From Nocardia higoensis (GTDB lineage: Bacteria; Actinomycetota; Actinomycetes; Mycobacteriales; Mycobacteriaceae): a stretch of DNA of 64,000 bases. Below the pieces are notes generated by a model. It searched no databases. It saw only the letters and a program-made list of their open reading frames with translations, and was not told the origin of the DNA. Location of the stretch: NCBI RefSeq assembly GCF_015477835.1, contig NZ_JADLQN010000001.1, positions 1,984,001-2,048,000 on the forward strand, written 5' to 3'. The position numbers and the translations under genes are program-made. How positions within the stretch are numbered: position 1 is the stretch's first letter; every line of letters begins with the position of its first letter. Positions 19,439-27,774 of this stretch are shown here, one piece after another.

Positions 19439-19780
19439 ATGTCACGACGGTCTTCCACGGTCCTGCTGCCACTGCCGCTGCTCCTCGCATCATCCCTGGC
19501 GGCGTACTACTTCGCCGCCCCGGCGAGTGCGGGCCCGCCCGGCCCGTCCTTCGCGGTCACACGTCCGGCTGTCGCCGTCTCGAGCACGTCGGCGCCGGGC
19601 CTGCTTCCGGCACGCCCGATTCGTTCGACCGGCACCCGAGCGCCGGTCGAGCGGCCGGAGGCCATCGGCTCTTCGGCCGAGCCGACCGGGCATCCTCCTC
19701 GCGGGTTGCTCCGCCGAGCGCCGCTGCCGACCGGGTCGGCGACGGCCCTCCCCGGCGTCGCCGCTGTGACGCCGAGGTGA
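19439..19780 (+). CDS. Small secreted or membrane protein, unknown
   Basis: Possible protein of 113 residues. It begins [20 protein letters not shown], a convincing signal peptide, and continues as a Pro/Ser/Thr-rich chain with no recognised domain. GGCAGG lies about 9 bases before ATG 19439. Its stop overlaps the GTG of the M23 peptidase (GTGA), which suggests translational coupling. Reading in another frame or a longer leader for the peptidase gene are alternatives, so confidence is modest. Confidence 0.45.
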   Translation: MSRRSSTVLLPLPLLLASSLAAYYFAAPASAGPPGPSFAVTRPAVAVSSTSAPGLLPARPIRSTGTRAPVERPEAIGSSAEPTGHPPRGLLRRAPLPTGSATALPGVAAVTPR

Positions 19781-20376
19781 CCGATGGCTTCGCATCCCCT
19801 CTCCCTCCCCGAGGCCGTCGCCCGTCCGCGAATCTCCCCGTGCTCGTCGTCGTGCTGCTGGTCGCGGGGGCGGCGCTGGCGAGCGGAGGCGCCGCTTTCG
19901 CCGCGCCGACCGGGGAGTTCGACTGGCCGCTGCGACCGCGCCCCGCTGTCGAACGGCGTTTCGACAAGCCCGAACAGGACTGGCTGCCCGGGCACCGCGG
20001 CGTCGATCTCGCGGGCTCCGCGGGTCAGGCCGTGCTGGCAGCCGGGGACGGCATCGTCGCGTTCGCCGGAACAGTGGCGGGCAGACCGGTGGTCTCGGTC
20101 GATCACGAGGGCGGGCTCCGCACCACCTACGAACCTGTCGCCGCGGCGGTGGCCGTCGGCGAACGGGTCGGGCGCGGCGCTGTCCTGGGCATCCTCGACG
20201 CCGGTCATGCGGGCTGCCCGGCACCTGCGTGCCTGCACTGGGGTCTGCGCCGAGAATCCGGGCGCCGCGGCCCGCCGGAATATCTGGATCCGCTCGGCCT
20301 GCTCCGGCTCGCCCCGCTGCGCTTGCTGCCACTCGAGGACCAGCGGAGTCGCAACAGGTCATCGGCGGGCAGATGA
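19777..20376 (+). CDS. Secreted M23 (LytM-type) peptidase-like protein
   Basis: Protein of 199 residues from GTG 19777. A signal peptide (LPVLVVVLLVAGAALASGG) precedes a peptidase_M23 domain: GHRGVDLAGSAGQ carries the metal His and Asp, and CLHWGLR holds the last conserved His. The domain matches the family whose members are zinc endopeptidases of peptidoglycan stem or cross-bridge peptides, or catalytically dead activators. The position divergent from rpsB matches Rv2891. The start is inferred; in-frame alternatives exist upstream. Confidence 0.82.
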   Translation: MTDGFASPLPPRGRRPSANLPVLVVVLLVAGAALASGGAAFAAPTGEFDWPLRPRPAVERRFDKPEQDWLPGHRGVDLAGSAGQAVLAAGDGIVAFAGTVAGRPVVSVDHEGGLRTTYEPVAAAVAVGERVGRGAVLGILDAGHAGCPAPACLHWGLRRESGRRGPPEYLDPLGLLRLAPLRLLPLEDQRSRNRSSAGR

Positions 20377-20506
20377 GTGCCCGGCATTCGCCCGTCGACT
20401 CCACTGCTCCCCCGGTGCGACGATCGAGCCACAGGTTCCACCCCGGACCGGCGCCACATCGCCCGATACCGCCGACCAGCACCGCCGACAAGCTCAGGAG
20501 AACGAC

Positions 20507-21229
20507 ATGGGAGCGTCCGCACCGCTGCTGGAAGTGCTCGTGCGATCCGTCGACACCCTCGTCGGCGACTTCGATGTCGTGGAACTCGCGCAGCAACTGG
20601 TCGACTCCTGCGTCGCACTCACCGACGGGGCCGATGCCGGCTTGTTCGTCGGCAATCATCTCGGTGAGCTGCGCATGCTCGCCGCCACCGACGAACGGGC
20701 TCGCGCTCTGGTCGAGGCCGTCGACGGCCCTGCCCGGCACACCTACTCCACCGGCGCGCCGGCGGTGGTCGACGACATCGCCGCCGCGGCGGTCGTGTGG
20801 CCGGACTTCGCCACCCACGCAAGCCACCGGGGGTACCGCTCGGTCTACGCGCTGCCCCTGCGCCTGCGCAGCGACACCCTCGGGGCCCTCGCCGTCCTCG
20901 GCGACGGGCCGAAGGCGCTCAACCGCGCGCAACTACGCGCCGGCCAGACTCTCGCCGACCTCGCCGCCATCGGCGTCGCCCAGCACGTCCTGCGCCCCCG
21001 CGTCGAACCGATACAGGACCGCTTGCCCGTCGCGCTCAACGACAGGGCCACGGTGGAACACGCCAAAGCCCTGCTCGCCGAGCATGGCGGCCTCGACCAC
21101 GCCGAGGCCTTCGCGCGCCTACGGGCCCATGCGCTGCGCACCGGACGCCGCTTGGCCGAGCTCGCGGGCGGCATCGTCTCCGGCAACATCGACGCGGGCA
21201 CCGTCCTCACAGTCCCGGCCCGTCGCTGA
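20507..21229 (+). CDS. GAF-ANTAR regulator
   Basis: Protein of 240 residues. The N-terminal GAF-like domain (about 15-155) precedes an ANTAR helical domain (about 165-225, with DRATVEHAKALLAEHGGL and AFARLRAHALRTGRRL). ANTAR proteins bind paired hairpins in mRNA leaders to prevent termination, and the GAF part usually senses a small ligand or redox state. CAGGAG lies 6 bases before ATG 20507. No dual-hairpin target could be seen nearby. It converges on the alkylsulfatase-like gene. Confidence 0.9.
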   Translation: MGASAPLLEVLVRSVDTLVGDFDVVELAQQLVDSCVALTDGADAGLFVGNHLGELRMLAATDERARALVEAVDGPARHTYSTGAPAVVDDIAAAAVVWPDFATHASHRGYRSVYALPLRLRSDTLGALAVLGDGPKALNRAQLRAGQTLADLAAIGVAQHVLRPRVEPIQDRLPVALNDRATVEHAKALLAEHGGLDHAEAFARLRAHALRTGRRLAELAGGIVSGNIDAGTVLTVPARR

Positions 21230-21272
21230 ACATGCTTCGTGTCGGCAACGCGCCGCCCGCGTCCCGGAATCA

Positions 21273-23219
21273 CTAGGGTGTGACGATCGCGAAGTCCGGA
21301 TCGGGTGTGTCGAGAACCGCGACCAGCGACGCGAGCTTGGTGGGGTCGCCGTCGATCGCGATCTCACCGGCGCCGACCACGACGCCGAAATCGTCGCCGG
21401 CGAGCAGGACCCGCACCAGGGCGGCACGCGAGAGGGTGAAGGTCGCGTCGGCGTCGGGCAGCGAGCCGTCCACGGGGCGTTCGTAGTGGGTGAGCACGCC
21501 GTTGCCCAGTTCGACGCGATGGACGCGATCGGTGTCGGTGATCCGCCAGTCGGTCACCATGCGCTGGTCCCAGGCCTTCGGACCGTCCACCCGGAGCGCG
21601 ACCGAATCGAGTACCTGTTCGACGCTCATGGTGAGCGGCGCGATCGGGGAGCCGGCGGGAGTGGGGGTGCCGAAGATGCCGTAGCGCAGTTCGTAGGCGC
21701 CGCTGAGATAGATATTGCGCCGGGTGGCCTCCGCCGAGCCGTAGGCGAGCTGCTCGAAGGCGCTCGCCTGCAGATGCCTGGCCTCCTCGTCGGCCGGGTC
21801 GGCGAAGACCACGTAACCGGCGACCTGGGCCACCCAGCGGTAGTCACCGGCGTCGTAGGACTCGCGCGCCTTGCGCAGCACCTCCTCGGCGCCACCCATG
21901 AATTCGACGTGCCTGCGCGCCGCCTCGACCGGCGGGTGTTCCCACAGATGCGCCGGGTTACCGTCGAACCAGCCCAGGTAGTGCTGATGGACCGCCTTGA
22001 TGTGATGACCGATCGCACCGGCACCGCCGCGCGCCGGGCCGACATGCTCGAGAGCGGGTGGCAGTTCGAGCCGTTCGGCGATCTCCGTACCGACGTAGCC
22101 GAGATCGAGCAGACGCACGGTCTGGTCGTGCAGATATCCGTAGAGATCCCGATGCAGGGCCAGTGTTTCCGCGACCCGGTCGGCGCCCCAGGTCGGCCAG
22201 AGATGGGCGGCCAGGAGCACGTCCGAGGAGGAAGCGAACCGGTTGATCGTCTCGGTGAGCCTGCGCGCCCGCTCCTTCGTGGCATCGCTGTGCGCACCGG
22301 CCGACGGAAGATCCGTCATCGGATGATCGAGGCCTTCGGCCAGATACAACGCCCGATGGGCGGGCAGGTGGATGTTCATCGCGGCGGGCCCGTTCGCGCC
22401 GGAGATGATCTGGAAGACCAACGGCACGCCGTCGAGAACCTCTCGATGCCCGGTGGCCGGGATCTCGACGGTCGGCGGGAGCAGGGCCACGACGCCGCGC
22501 GAGGTGGTCTGGCCGAGCCCGGCACCGACGCTGCCGAGCGGTCCACGGGGCAGCACCGCGCCGGCCCCGTAGGCGGCGCGGCGGGCGGCGGCGGTGCCCG
22601 CGTATCCGCTCACGGCGAGCGCGTGGGTACGGAAGCCGGTGGGTGCGAGCACCGGACAACAGCCCGCGAGCACCTCGTCCTCGGTGACGACCCCCGGGCC
22701 GCCACCGAAGTGATCGACTCGCGCGTGCGTGTAGACCAGACCGGTGACGGGACGATCGCCACGGTGTTCCCGGTAGAGCGCCAGAGCGGCTGCGGCGGTC
22801 TCCACCGACATCAGCGCATCGATCACCACGACACCGCGGTTCCCCTCGACCAGCGTCATATTGGACAGGTCCAGACCCCGCACCTGGTAGATCCCCTCGG
22901 CGACCCGGAACAGTCCTTGCCTGGCGGCGAGCCCGGCCCGGCGCCACAGCGTCGGATGCACCGATGGCGGACACGGTTCCCGCAGGAACCTGTAGGAGTC
23001 GCTGTCCCACACGACGGTGCCGTCGGCGGTGGCGACCACACCCGGCTCCCGGGCGGCGACGAATCCGCGGTCGGCATCCGCCTCGTCGCGGTGACCGAGG
23101 TCGCCGGGGCCGTGATCGCCGGGGCGAGGATCGTGGACGTCGGACTCGGCGGCGCAGGCCGCGCGCCGGTTGGCGGCGACGACCGCCGGGCTCGGATCGG
23201 CCGCTGTGCTCATATCCAT
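21273..23219 (-). CDS. Alkylsulfatase-like metallo-beta-lactamase fold protein with altered metal site
   Basis: Protein of 648 residues resembling SdsA1/BDS1-type linear alkylsulfatases: MBL domain, dimerisation domain, then a C-terminal SCP2-like domain (from about residue 520). In active members the first metal motif is THxHxDH; here it reads THARVDH (H165, R167, D169, H170), so the second His is Arg. The region of the conserved TEAPAE motif reads GANGPAAMN, losing another acidic ligand, while AEG near residue 300 and AHLWPTWG near residue 345 are kept. ATG 23219 has AGGAGG 6 bases upstream. Zinc-dependent sulfatase activity is doubtful. Confidence 0.88.
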   Translation of the reverse strand: MDMSTAADPSPAVVAANRRAACAAESDVHDPRPGDHGPGDLGHRDEADADRGFVAAREPGVVATADGTVVWDSDSYRFLREPCPPSVHPTLWRRAGLAARQGLFRVAEGIYQVRGLDLSNMTLVEGNRGVVVIDALMSVETAAAALALYREHRGDRPVTGLVYTHARVDHFGGGPGVVTEDEVLAGCCPVLAPTGFRTHALAVSGYAGTAAARRAAYGAGAVLPRGPLGSVGAGLGQTTSRGVVALLPPTVEIPATGHREVLDGVPLVFQIISGANGPAAMNIHLPAHRALYLAEGLDHPMTDLPSAGAHSDATKERARRLTETINRFASSSDVLLAAHLWPTWGADRVAETLALHRDLYGYLHDQTVRLLDLGYVGTEIAERLELPPALEHVGPARGGAGAIGHHIKAVHQHYLGWFDGNPAHLWEHPPVEAARRHVEFMGGAEEVLRKARESYDAGDYRWVAQVAGYVVFADPADEEARHLQASAFEQLAYGSAEATRRNIYLSGAYELRYGIFGTPTPAGSPIAPLTMSVEQVLDSVALRVDGPKAWDQRMVTDWRITDTDRVHRVELGNGVLTHYERPVDGSLPDADATFTLSRAALVRVLLAGDDFGVVVGAGEIAIDGDPTKLASLVAVLDTPDPDFAIVTP

Positions 23220-23558
23220 CGGTGACCTCCTGGCAACCATAACGGCCCGCGGCGCCGGACCCGGCTGTCGCCGCCGTGCGCGGCCATGCCAGGACGCCGG
23301 ATGACTACGCTCCTTCGACGGGAAACCACTGAAAGCAAACTCTCCGCAACGCCAGGCTAGCGGCGGTCGCCGTAGCCGTCCACGAGCCGCGCTGGCTCGA
23401 TGTCACGGCTGCGACCGCGTCACGCAACGAGTGAGTCCCGCCGAGCCGGAGCAGGACATCGCAGGCCCGCGCGGCCGGATCCGACGTTGGACGACACCCG
23501 CGCGATGGATATGGGAGAGAACGTCTTTCGAGCCGCTGGCGGCCACCGAAGCGCTGGA
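23220..23558. other. Gene-free stretch
   Basis: About 339 bases between the decarboxylase-like stop and the alkylsulfatase-like start. Short open frames exist but none has family resemblance or a good ribosome-binding site. It must hold the promoter of the alkylsulfatase-like gene (ribosome-binding site AGGAGG at 23226-23231). Confidence 0.5.
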
Positions 23559-24323
23559 CTAGACGACCACCGCGTCCCCGAAAATCATTGACAGATTCTC
23601 CACCGACGACGTGGAGATCGCGCGACGGGGCAGCCCGAGCGAGGCCAGCTCGCCCGCCCAGGGATGATCGCCGAGGATCAGATCCGCGCCACCGAGGCGC
23701 GCCCGCATGCCGGCCGGAGCCATCTCCCACCGAGTGCACCGGGTGACGCCCTCTATGTGAGAGTAGGCATCGAACGAGGCGCCCGCGCCGGCGCGCATCG
23801 GCGTCGGCAGCCCCGGCCGCACGGTGAGGTCGACCACCAGCGAGTCGTTCTGACGCAGGCGGCCGTGCCGGATTCCCCGATGGGTGACGTCGAATTCCGC
23901 GAGTTCCTTCGGAAACCCCCATATCCCGCGCCCGGCGGCGAGAGTGAACTCGCCATCCACCGGCAGCCGGTGGATGAACACCCCGGCGGAGCCTTCGAGC
24001 AGCGAACGCAGGTCGGCGATTCCCGACCCCGAGGGCGCGGTGTGATGACCGACCATGACCGACACACCGAACTCGTGATACGGCCCGAGATCACCGTCCA
24101 CGTATTGCACGAAGACCAGCGTGCACAACGCGCGTCCGCCGGGCAGCCGCAGCGCCCGCAGCCCGGAGTAGTCGATCAGCCGCTGCGCCTCGGTCACGGG
24201 CACGAGATAGGTCGCCATGAAAGCGTGCGCGGTCCGAATGCGCACCGGCATCGTGATCCGCGTGCCGAGCACGTCGTGGGTACTCACCGGCCCGCCCGCA
24301 CCGTGTCCGGCATCTGCCACCAT
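23559..24323 (-). CDS. Acetoacetate decarboxylase-family protein
   Basis: Protein of 254 residues of the ADC fold. IWGFPKEL places a lysine (K139) where ADC has its Schiff-base lysine, but the following Lys that tunes it in Clostridium ADC is Glu here. Family members include decarboxylases and aldolase/dehydratases; the substrate is not known. GGGAGG lies about 8 bases before ATG 24323. It lies downstream of xerC on the same strand (48 bases). Confidence 0.85.
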   Translation of the reverse strand: MVADAGHGAGGPVSTHDVLGTRITMPVRIRTAHAFMATYLVPVTEAQRLIDYSGLRALRLPGGRALCTLVFVQYVDGDLGPYHEFGVSVMVGHHTAPSGSGIADLRSLLEGSAGVFIHRLPVDGEFTLAAGRGIWGFPKELAEFDVTHRGIRHGRLRQNDSLVVDLTVRPGLPTPMRAGAGASFDAYSHIEGVTRCTRWEMAPAGMRARLGGADLILGDHPWAGELASLGLPRRAISTSSVENLSMIFGDAVVV

Positions 24324-24370
24324 GTGCCCATCCTCCCGAGAACTGAAACCTGTTCCAACAGTAGCGTCGG

Positions 24371-25294
24371 TCAGGCGCGTGGATGGGCTTGATCGTGCAC
24401 CTTCTTCAACCGCTCGATGGATACGTGCGTATAGAGCTGGGTGGTCGCCAAGCTGCTGTGACCGAGCAGTTCCTGCACCACCCGCAGGTCGGCGCCACCT
24501 TCCAGCAGGTGGGTGGCCGCGCTGTGGCGCAAGCCGTGCGGCCCGAGGTCGGGCGCACCGGGAATCGCGGCCACCACGTCGTGCACGACCGCTCGCGCCT
24601 GCCGCGGGTCGAGCCGCCGTCCGCGTCTGCCGATCAGCAGAGCCCGCCCCGACTCCGCTGTCGCGAATGCCGGCCGACCGCGCCGCAGCCACTGCTCTAC
24701 CGCCTGGTCCGCGGGCGCGCCGAATGGCGTGGAACGCTCTCTGCCGCCCTTACCCAGTACCCGGACCAGCCGCCTCTCCCGGTCGACATCGTCGATGTCC
24801 AGACCACACAATTCGCTCACCCGGATGCCGGTGGCGTAGAGCATCTCGACGATCAACCGGTCCCGCAATGCCATCGGATCCTCCTGTCTCGCACCGGATT
24901 CCGCGGCATCCATGACCGCCACCGCCTGCTGTCCGCCCAGCACGGCCGGCAAGGTGCGATGCGCTTTCGGTGAGGCGAGCCGCAGCCCCGGATCATGGTC
25001 CAGCCGCCCGGTCCCGGCCAGCCACGCGGTGAACGTCCGCGCCGACGACGCCCGGCGCGCCAGCGTGGTCCGTGCCGCGCCGCCGGCGGACAGCTCGGCC
25101 AGCCACGACCGCAACAAGGTCAGATCCAGCTCTCCGATCGCCGAATCCGCCGACCGCGCATACAGATGCCCGAGCAGCGCCCGCGCGTCACCCACATACG
25201 CCCGGACCGTGTGCTCCGAACGGTTACGCCCGAGCCGCAGATGCCGCGCGAACTCCTCCAACAATGCCGACAGATCCTCCGGCAAACCTTCCAT
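24371..25294 (-). CDS. xerC: Tyrosine recombinase XerC
   Basis: Protein of 307 residues. With XerD it resolves chromosome dimers at dif. Catalytic residues visible: R158 ([10 protein letters not shown]), K182, H253 and R256 ([15 protein letters not shown]), H279 ([10 protein letters not shown]) and Y288. The N-terminal SAM-like core-binding domain covers about 1-105. ATG 25294 gives the usual length; the open frame to 25393 encodes an unlike Gly-rich leader. Same genomic place as Rv2894c. Confidence 0.97.
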   Translation of the reverse strand: MEGLPEDLSALLEEFARHLRLGRNRSEHTVRAYVGDARALLGHLYARSADSAIGELDLTLLRSWLAELSAGGAARTTLARRASSARTFTAWLAGTGRLDHDPGLRLASPKAHRTLPAVLGGQQAVAVMDAAESGARQEDPMALRDRLIVEMLYATGIRVSELCGLDIDDVDRERRLVRVLGKGGRERSTPFGAPADQAVEQWLRRGRPAFATAESGRALLIGRRGRRLDPRQARAVVHDVVAAIPGAPDLGPHGLRHSAATHLLEGGADLRVVQELLGHSSLATTQLYTHVSIERLKKVHDQAHPRA

Positions 25295-26010
25295 GCCCTC
25301 ACGGTCGCGCGCACCGCCTCCTCCCGCAAGTCCCCGCGCCGCACCGCCGCCGACCCGCTCACAGCCGCCCCGCCGCAGACCGTTCCCAGCCACACCTTCG
25401 ACCAGCCCACCCGCACCGCCCCGCCACCGGGCCGATCACAACCACACCGCCCGACCAACCCACCCGAGCCACATGTCTGTTCGCTCATGACCCCGCTACC
25501 GGCCGACCCGCAGCCACACTGCGCCTCGCCGCGGTTGTGGCCCCGAGTTGCCGCGGTGCCCGTCACCGGGCCTTTGCCCCAGCAGCGAGTTCCTGCGCCG
25601 CTCCTCGGCTCGACCACCGTCGACGTGCCCGCGGGCGGCGTCCGCGTTCAGCGCGCTCGGTACCCCAGATCACCCCACCGGAGCGGGAGCACTTACACGC
25701 GAATCCACCGGACGACACGGTGCACGCGACCGCTCCGACACTCACCGGCCACCGTGATGCGCCTGCTGCGCGACCACGACCAGAACATGCTCACCGCCGC
25801 GGCGGCGACCACCCCACCACACTCGGGGTGATCGGCGTGAGCACGGCGAAGACCCTCGAGACAACACCGGTCCCGCCTGGTAAACGGCAGCCCGGTTCCT
25901 CGACGGGACTTCCCGGGAGAACCGGTGGCCAGGTCGTCGCCGTGAAGGATGTCAGGCCACTGTGAACGGCCGGTGCGATGCCGCGTCCTGTCGGTTCGGT
26001 TTTGCCTCGC
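25295..26010. other. Gene-free, strand-asymmetric stretch
   Basis: About 716 bases with no convincing gene on either strand; open frames here have no family resemblance. From about 25300 to 25480 the + strand is strikingly C-rich, so the minus strand, which is the 5' side of xerC, is G-rich with many GG and GGG runs. Towards 26010 the composition becomes more ordinary, next to the lipase stop. Confidence 0.5.
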
Positions 26011-27279
26011 TCAGCGGGTGCAGGTGCTCGGCGCAGGGGCGTCGGCGAGGCGTTGGGTCATCCAGTCGAGGGCGCGGGCGGTGGCCAGGGGGTAGACCAG
26101 TACGTGGACGGTACTGGTTCCGGGCAGGATCGCCGGTACCTCGGAGGCCTTGTCGAGGTGGACGGCGACGCCTTTGGCGCACCAGTCGGTAGCAAGCTGC
26201 TCGACCGACTGGTGCGGCACGATGTCGTCGGCGGTGTTGGACACCATCAGCACAGGCGCGTTCGGGGTGAGAGCGCCGATGTCTTGTTGAGCGAGCAGCT
26301 CGCGCAGGACCGGATTGCCGGTGATGGCGGACGATATCGTCTCGCCGGTGTGTGTCCAGGCCCGCGAGTCGAGCAGGCCGTAACGGGCGATGCTCTCGCT
26401 GTCACATTGGGTTGCTGATTCTTGCAGCCAGGTCTGCCCGGCCGGGCTCAGGATGTTCTGGATCTCGGGTCCGGCCTGTGGATAATCCGCGGCGAGGCCG
26501 TTGAGTGCCCAGGCGATGTATCCCTTGGCGACACTGGCGTCCAGCGTAGTCAGCAGCTGCGCCAGGTCTGCGGGCGGCGCGCCGGCGAAGGTACCGCGCA
26601 CGTCCAGTTCGGGGGCGTATCGCGGCTGTAGTTCGGCAGCTGCGGCTGCGGCGCCCCCACCTTGGGAGTATCCCCAGATCCCGATGGGCGCGGTGGGGGT
26701 GATTGTGGTGGCGGGCAGATTCTTCGCGGCGCGCGCGGCGTCGAGAACCGCGTGTGCGGTGGCTGCGCGGTTGAGCCAGTCGTGCACTGCGGGAGTGCCC
26801 AGGCCGTGGTAGTCGGTGACCACCACCGCGAACCCGCGTGCGGCGAGCAGCTCGATTGTGGGTACTTCGTAGCCGGCGGCGAGCCCGAGCGGTGGGGTGT
26901 AGCCCAGCAGCGATCCGGCTGTTTTGGAGGGCGCGCACGTGTCGCCTTGGCCCTGGGTGCCCACGGCCAAGGTGATCAGCGGCCTCTCGCCGGGCCCGGT
27001 CCAGTCGGTGGTGGGCTCGAGGTAGAAGCCGCTGACTGCGATCGGGTTGCCGTGGGTGTCGTTGCTGCGGTACAGGATCCGTGTCGCGTGGCCGGGAAGC
27101 GGCCCGTCGGCGCTGGGGATCGACAGCGCCATAGGCAGTGGTTCTGTGCGTAACACATCGCCCGGCGCGGTGGCGCTCAGATCGGCGGGCACATCGTAGA
27201 AGTCTTCCGGGGTGGCGTTTGCCGGTGGTGTCTGGACTCCGCACAGCAAGGCCGCGATCGCCGCGACCGATCCCGCCAT
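26011..27279 (-). CDS. Secreted lipase (LIP / triacylglycerol lipase family)
   Basis: Protein of about 422 residues. A short hydrophobic signal (AGSVAAIAALLCGVQTPPANA) is followed by an alpha/beta-hydrolase of the secretory-lipase family: GYSQGGGAAAAAAEL is the nucleophile elbow (GxSxG), SNTADDIVPHQ contains the acid Asp, and the late STVHVLV stretch may supply the His. Family members hydrolyse extracellular lipids. ATG 27279 is provisional: the basic residues expected in a signal peptide lie just upstream in frame, and ATG 27390 is the alternative. If 27279 is right, the inverted repeat at 27306-27337 lies in the leader. Confidence 0.85.
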   Translation of the reverse strand: MAGSVAAIAALLCGVQTPPANATPEDFYDVPADLSATAPGDVLRTEPLPMALSIPSADGPLPGHATRILYRSNDTHGNPIAVSGFYLEPTTDWTGPGERPLITLAVGTQGQGDTCAPSKTAGSLLGYTPPLGLAAGYEVPTIELLAARGFAVVVTDYHGLGTPAVHDWLNRAATAHAVLDAARAAKNLPATTITPTAPIGIWGYSQGGGAAAAAAELQPRYAPELDVRGTFAGAPPADLAQLLTTLDASVAKGYIAWALNGLAADYPQAGPEIQNILSPAGQTWLQESATQCDSESIARYGLLDSRAWTHTGETISSAITGNPVLRELLAQQDIGALTPNAPVLMVSNTADDIVPHQSVEQLATDWCAKGVAVHLDKASEVPAILPGTSTVHVLVYPLATARALDWMTQRLADAPAPSTCTR

Positions 27280-27305
27280 CGCCCTCGCTCGAGTGCGTTC
27301 GACTC

Positions 27306-27337
27306 CTTTTGGTCGTGGAGAAGGCTGCGACCAAAAG
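27306..27337. repeat. 10-bp inverted repeat before the lipase gene
   Basis: CTTTTGGTCG (27306-27315) and CGACCAAAAG (27328-27337) are exact reverse complements with a 12-base spacer, 27 bases upstream of the preferred lipase start. A dimeric repressor operator or a leader hairpin would both fit. Confidence 0.6.
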
Positions 27338-27497
27338 AGGTGTGAGCTTGTCGCCGATGAAGCGGGGGCTGTGGGCGGGAAGGTCGACATCGGAGGCTCC
27401 GTCGTTGGAGTGGTGGGCTAATGCGTGGTGGCAGGCCGAGCAGCACGGTCTCGGTGCGGGTCGATCGGTCGGGGCAGCCGCGTGAGCGGGCCGGTGA

Positions 27498-27653
27498 CTA
27501 CCTGGCTTGCAGAAACTGTCCGGCGTGCACGGCGGTGCCGAACCCTTCGGCGAAGAGACCGTATTCGTAGAACACGTCGTCGGCGAGGACGGTGGCCGCG
27601 ACGGCGTGGTCGTTACGGTTGATCATGCGGTCGGGCCCATCGAGGCCGGGCAT
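27498..27653 (-). pseudogene. Possible gene remnant
   Basis: A 51-residue frame from ATG 27653 to the stop at 27498 (MPGLDGPDRMINRNDHAVAA at its start), with the GC-ending codons of real genes. The same frame reads on upstream without a start codon through SWGSYSLSTVYADAGSL, and a good ribosome-binding-site-plus-ATG (GAAGGG, ATG 27715) sits in a different frame, suggesting a frameshifted or truncated gene. I do not recognise the family. A short functional protein is the alternative. Confidence 0.35.
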
Positions 27654-27726
27654 GAGTGATCCGGCGTCGGCGTAGACAGTTGATAGCGAGTAACTGCCCC
27701 AGGACGGTGCGACATCAGACCCTTCG

Positions 27727-27764
27727 ATACTGGCAAGTATTGAAATTTGGATACTGGCGAGTAT
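27727..27764. promoter_or_regulatory. Tandem TetR-type operator
   Basis: Two copies of ATACT-N4-AGTAT: ATACTGGCAAGTAT at 27727-27740 and ATACTGGCGAGTAT at 27751-27764, 24 bp apart centre to centre. They flank and overlap the promoter of the TetR gene that follows, so autorepression is likely. Confidence 0.75.
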
Positions 27765-27767
27765 CGT
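27740..27767 (+). promoter_or_regulatory. Leaderless promoter of the TetR gene
   Basis: TTGAAA (27740-27745) and TATCGT (27762-27767) with a 16-base spacer; the -10 ends 7 bases before GTG 27775 and no ribosome-binding site exists. The second operator covers the 5' half of the -10 and the first touches the -35. Confidence 0.65.
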
Positions 27768-27774
27768 CAGGCTG

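Noticed and set aside
20229-23225. Long plus-strand frame of nearly 1000 codons
   Set aside because: Antisense and out-of-frame reading of the GAF-ANTAR and alkylsulfatase-like genes; no domain.
25072-25965. Overlapping frames of 165-297 codons in the xerC-lipase gap
   Set aside because: Low-complexity Pro/Arg/Ala or Gly/Val/Arg text in several frames at once; no ribosome-binding site, no domain.
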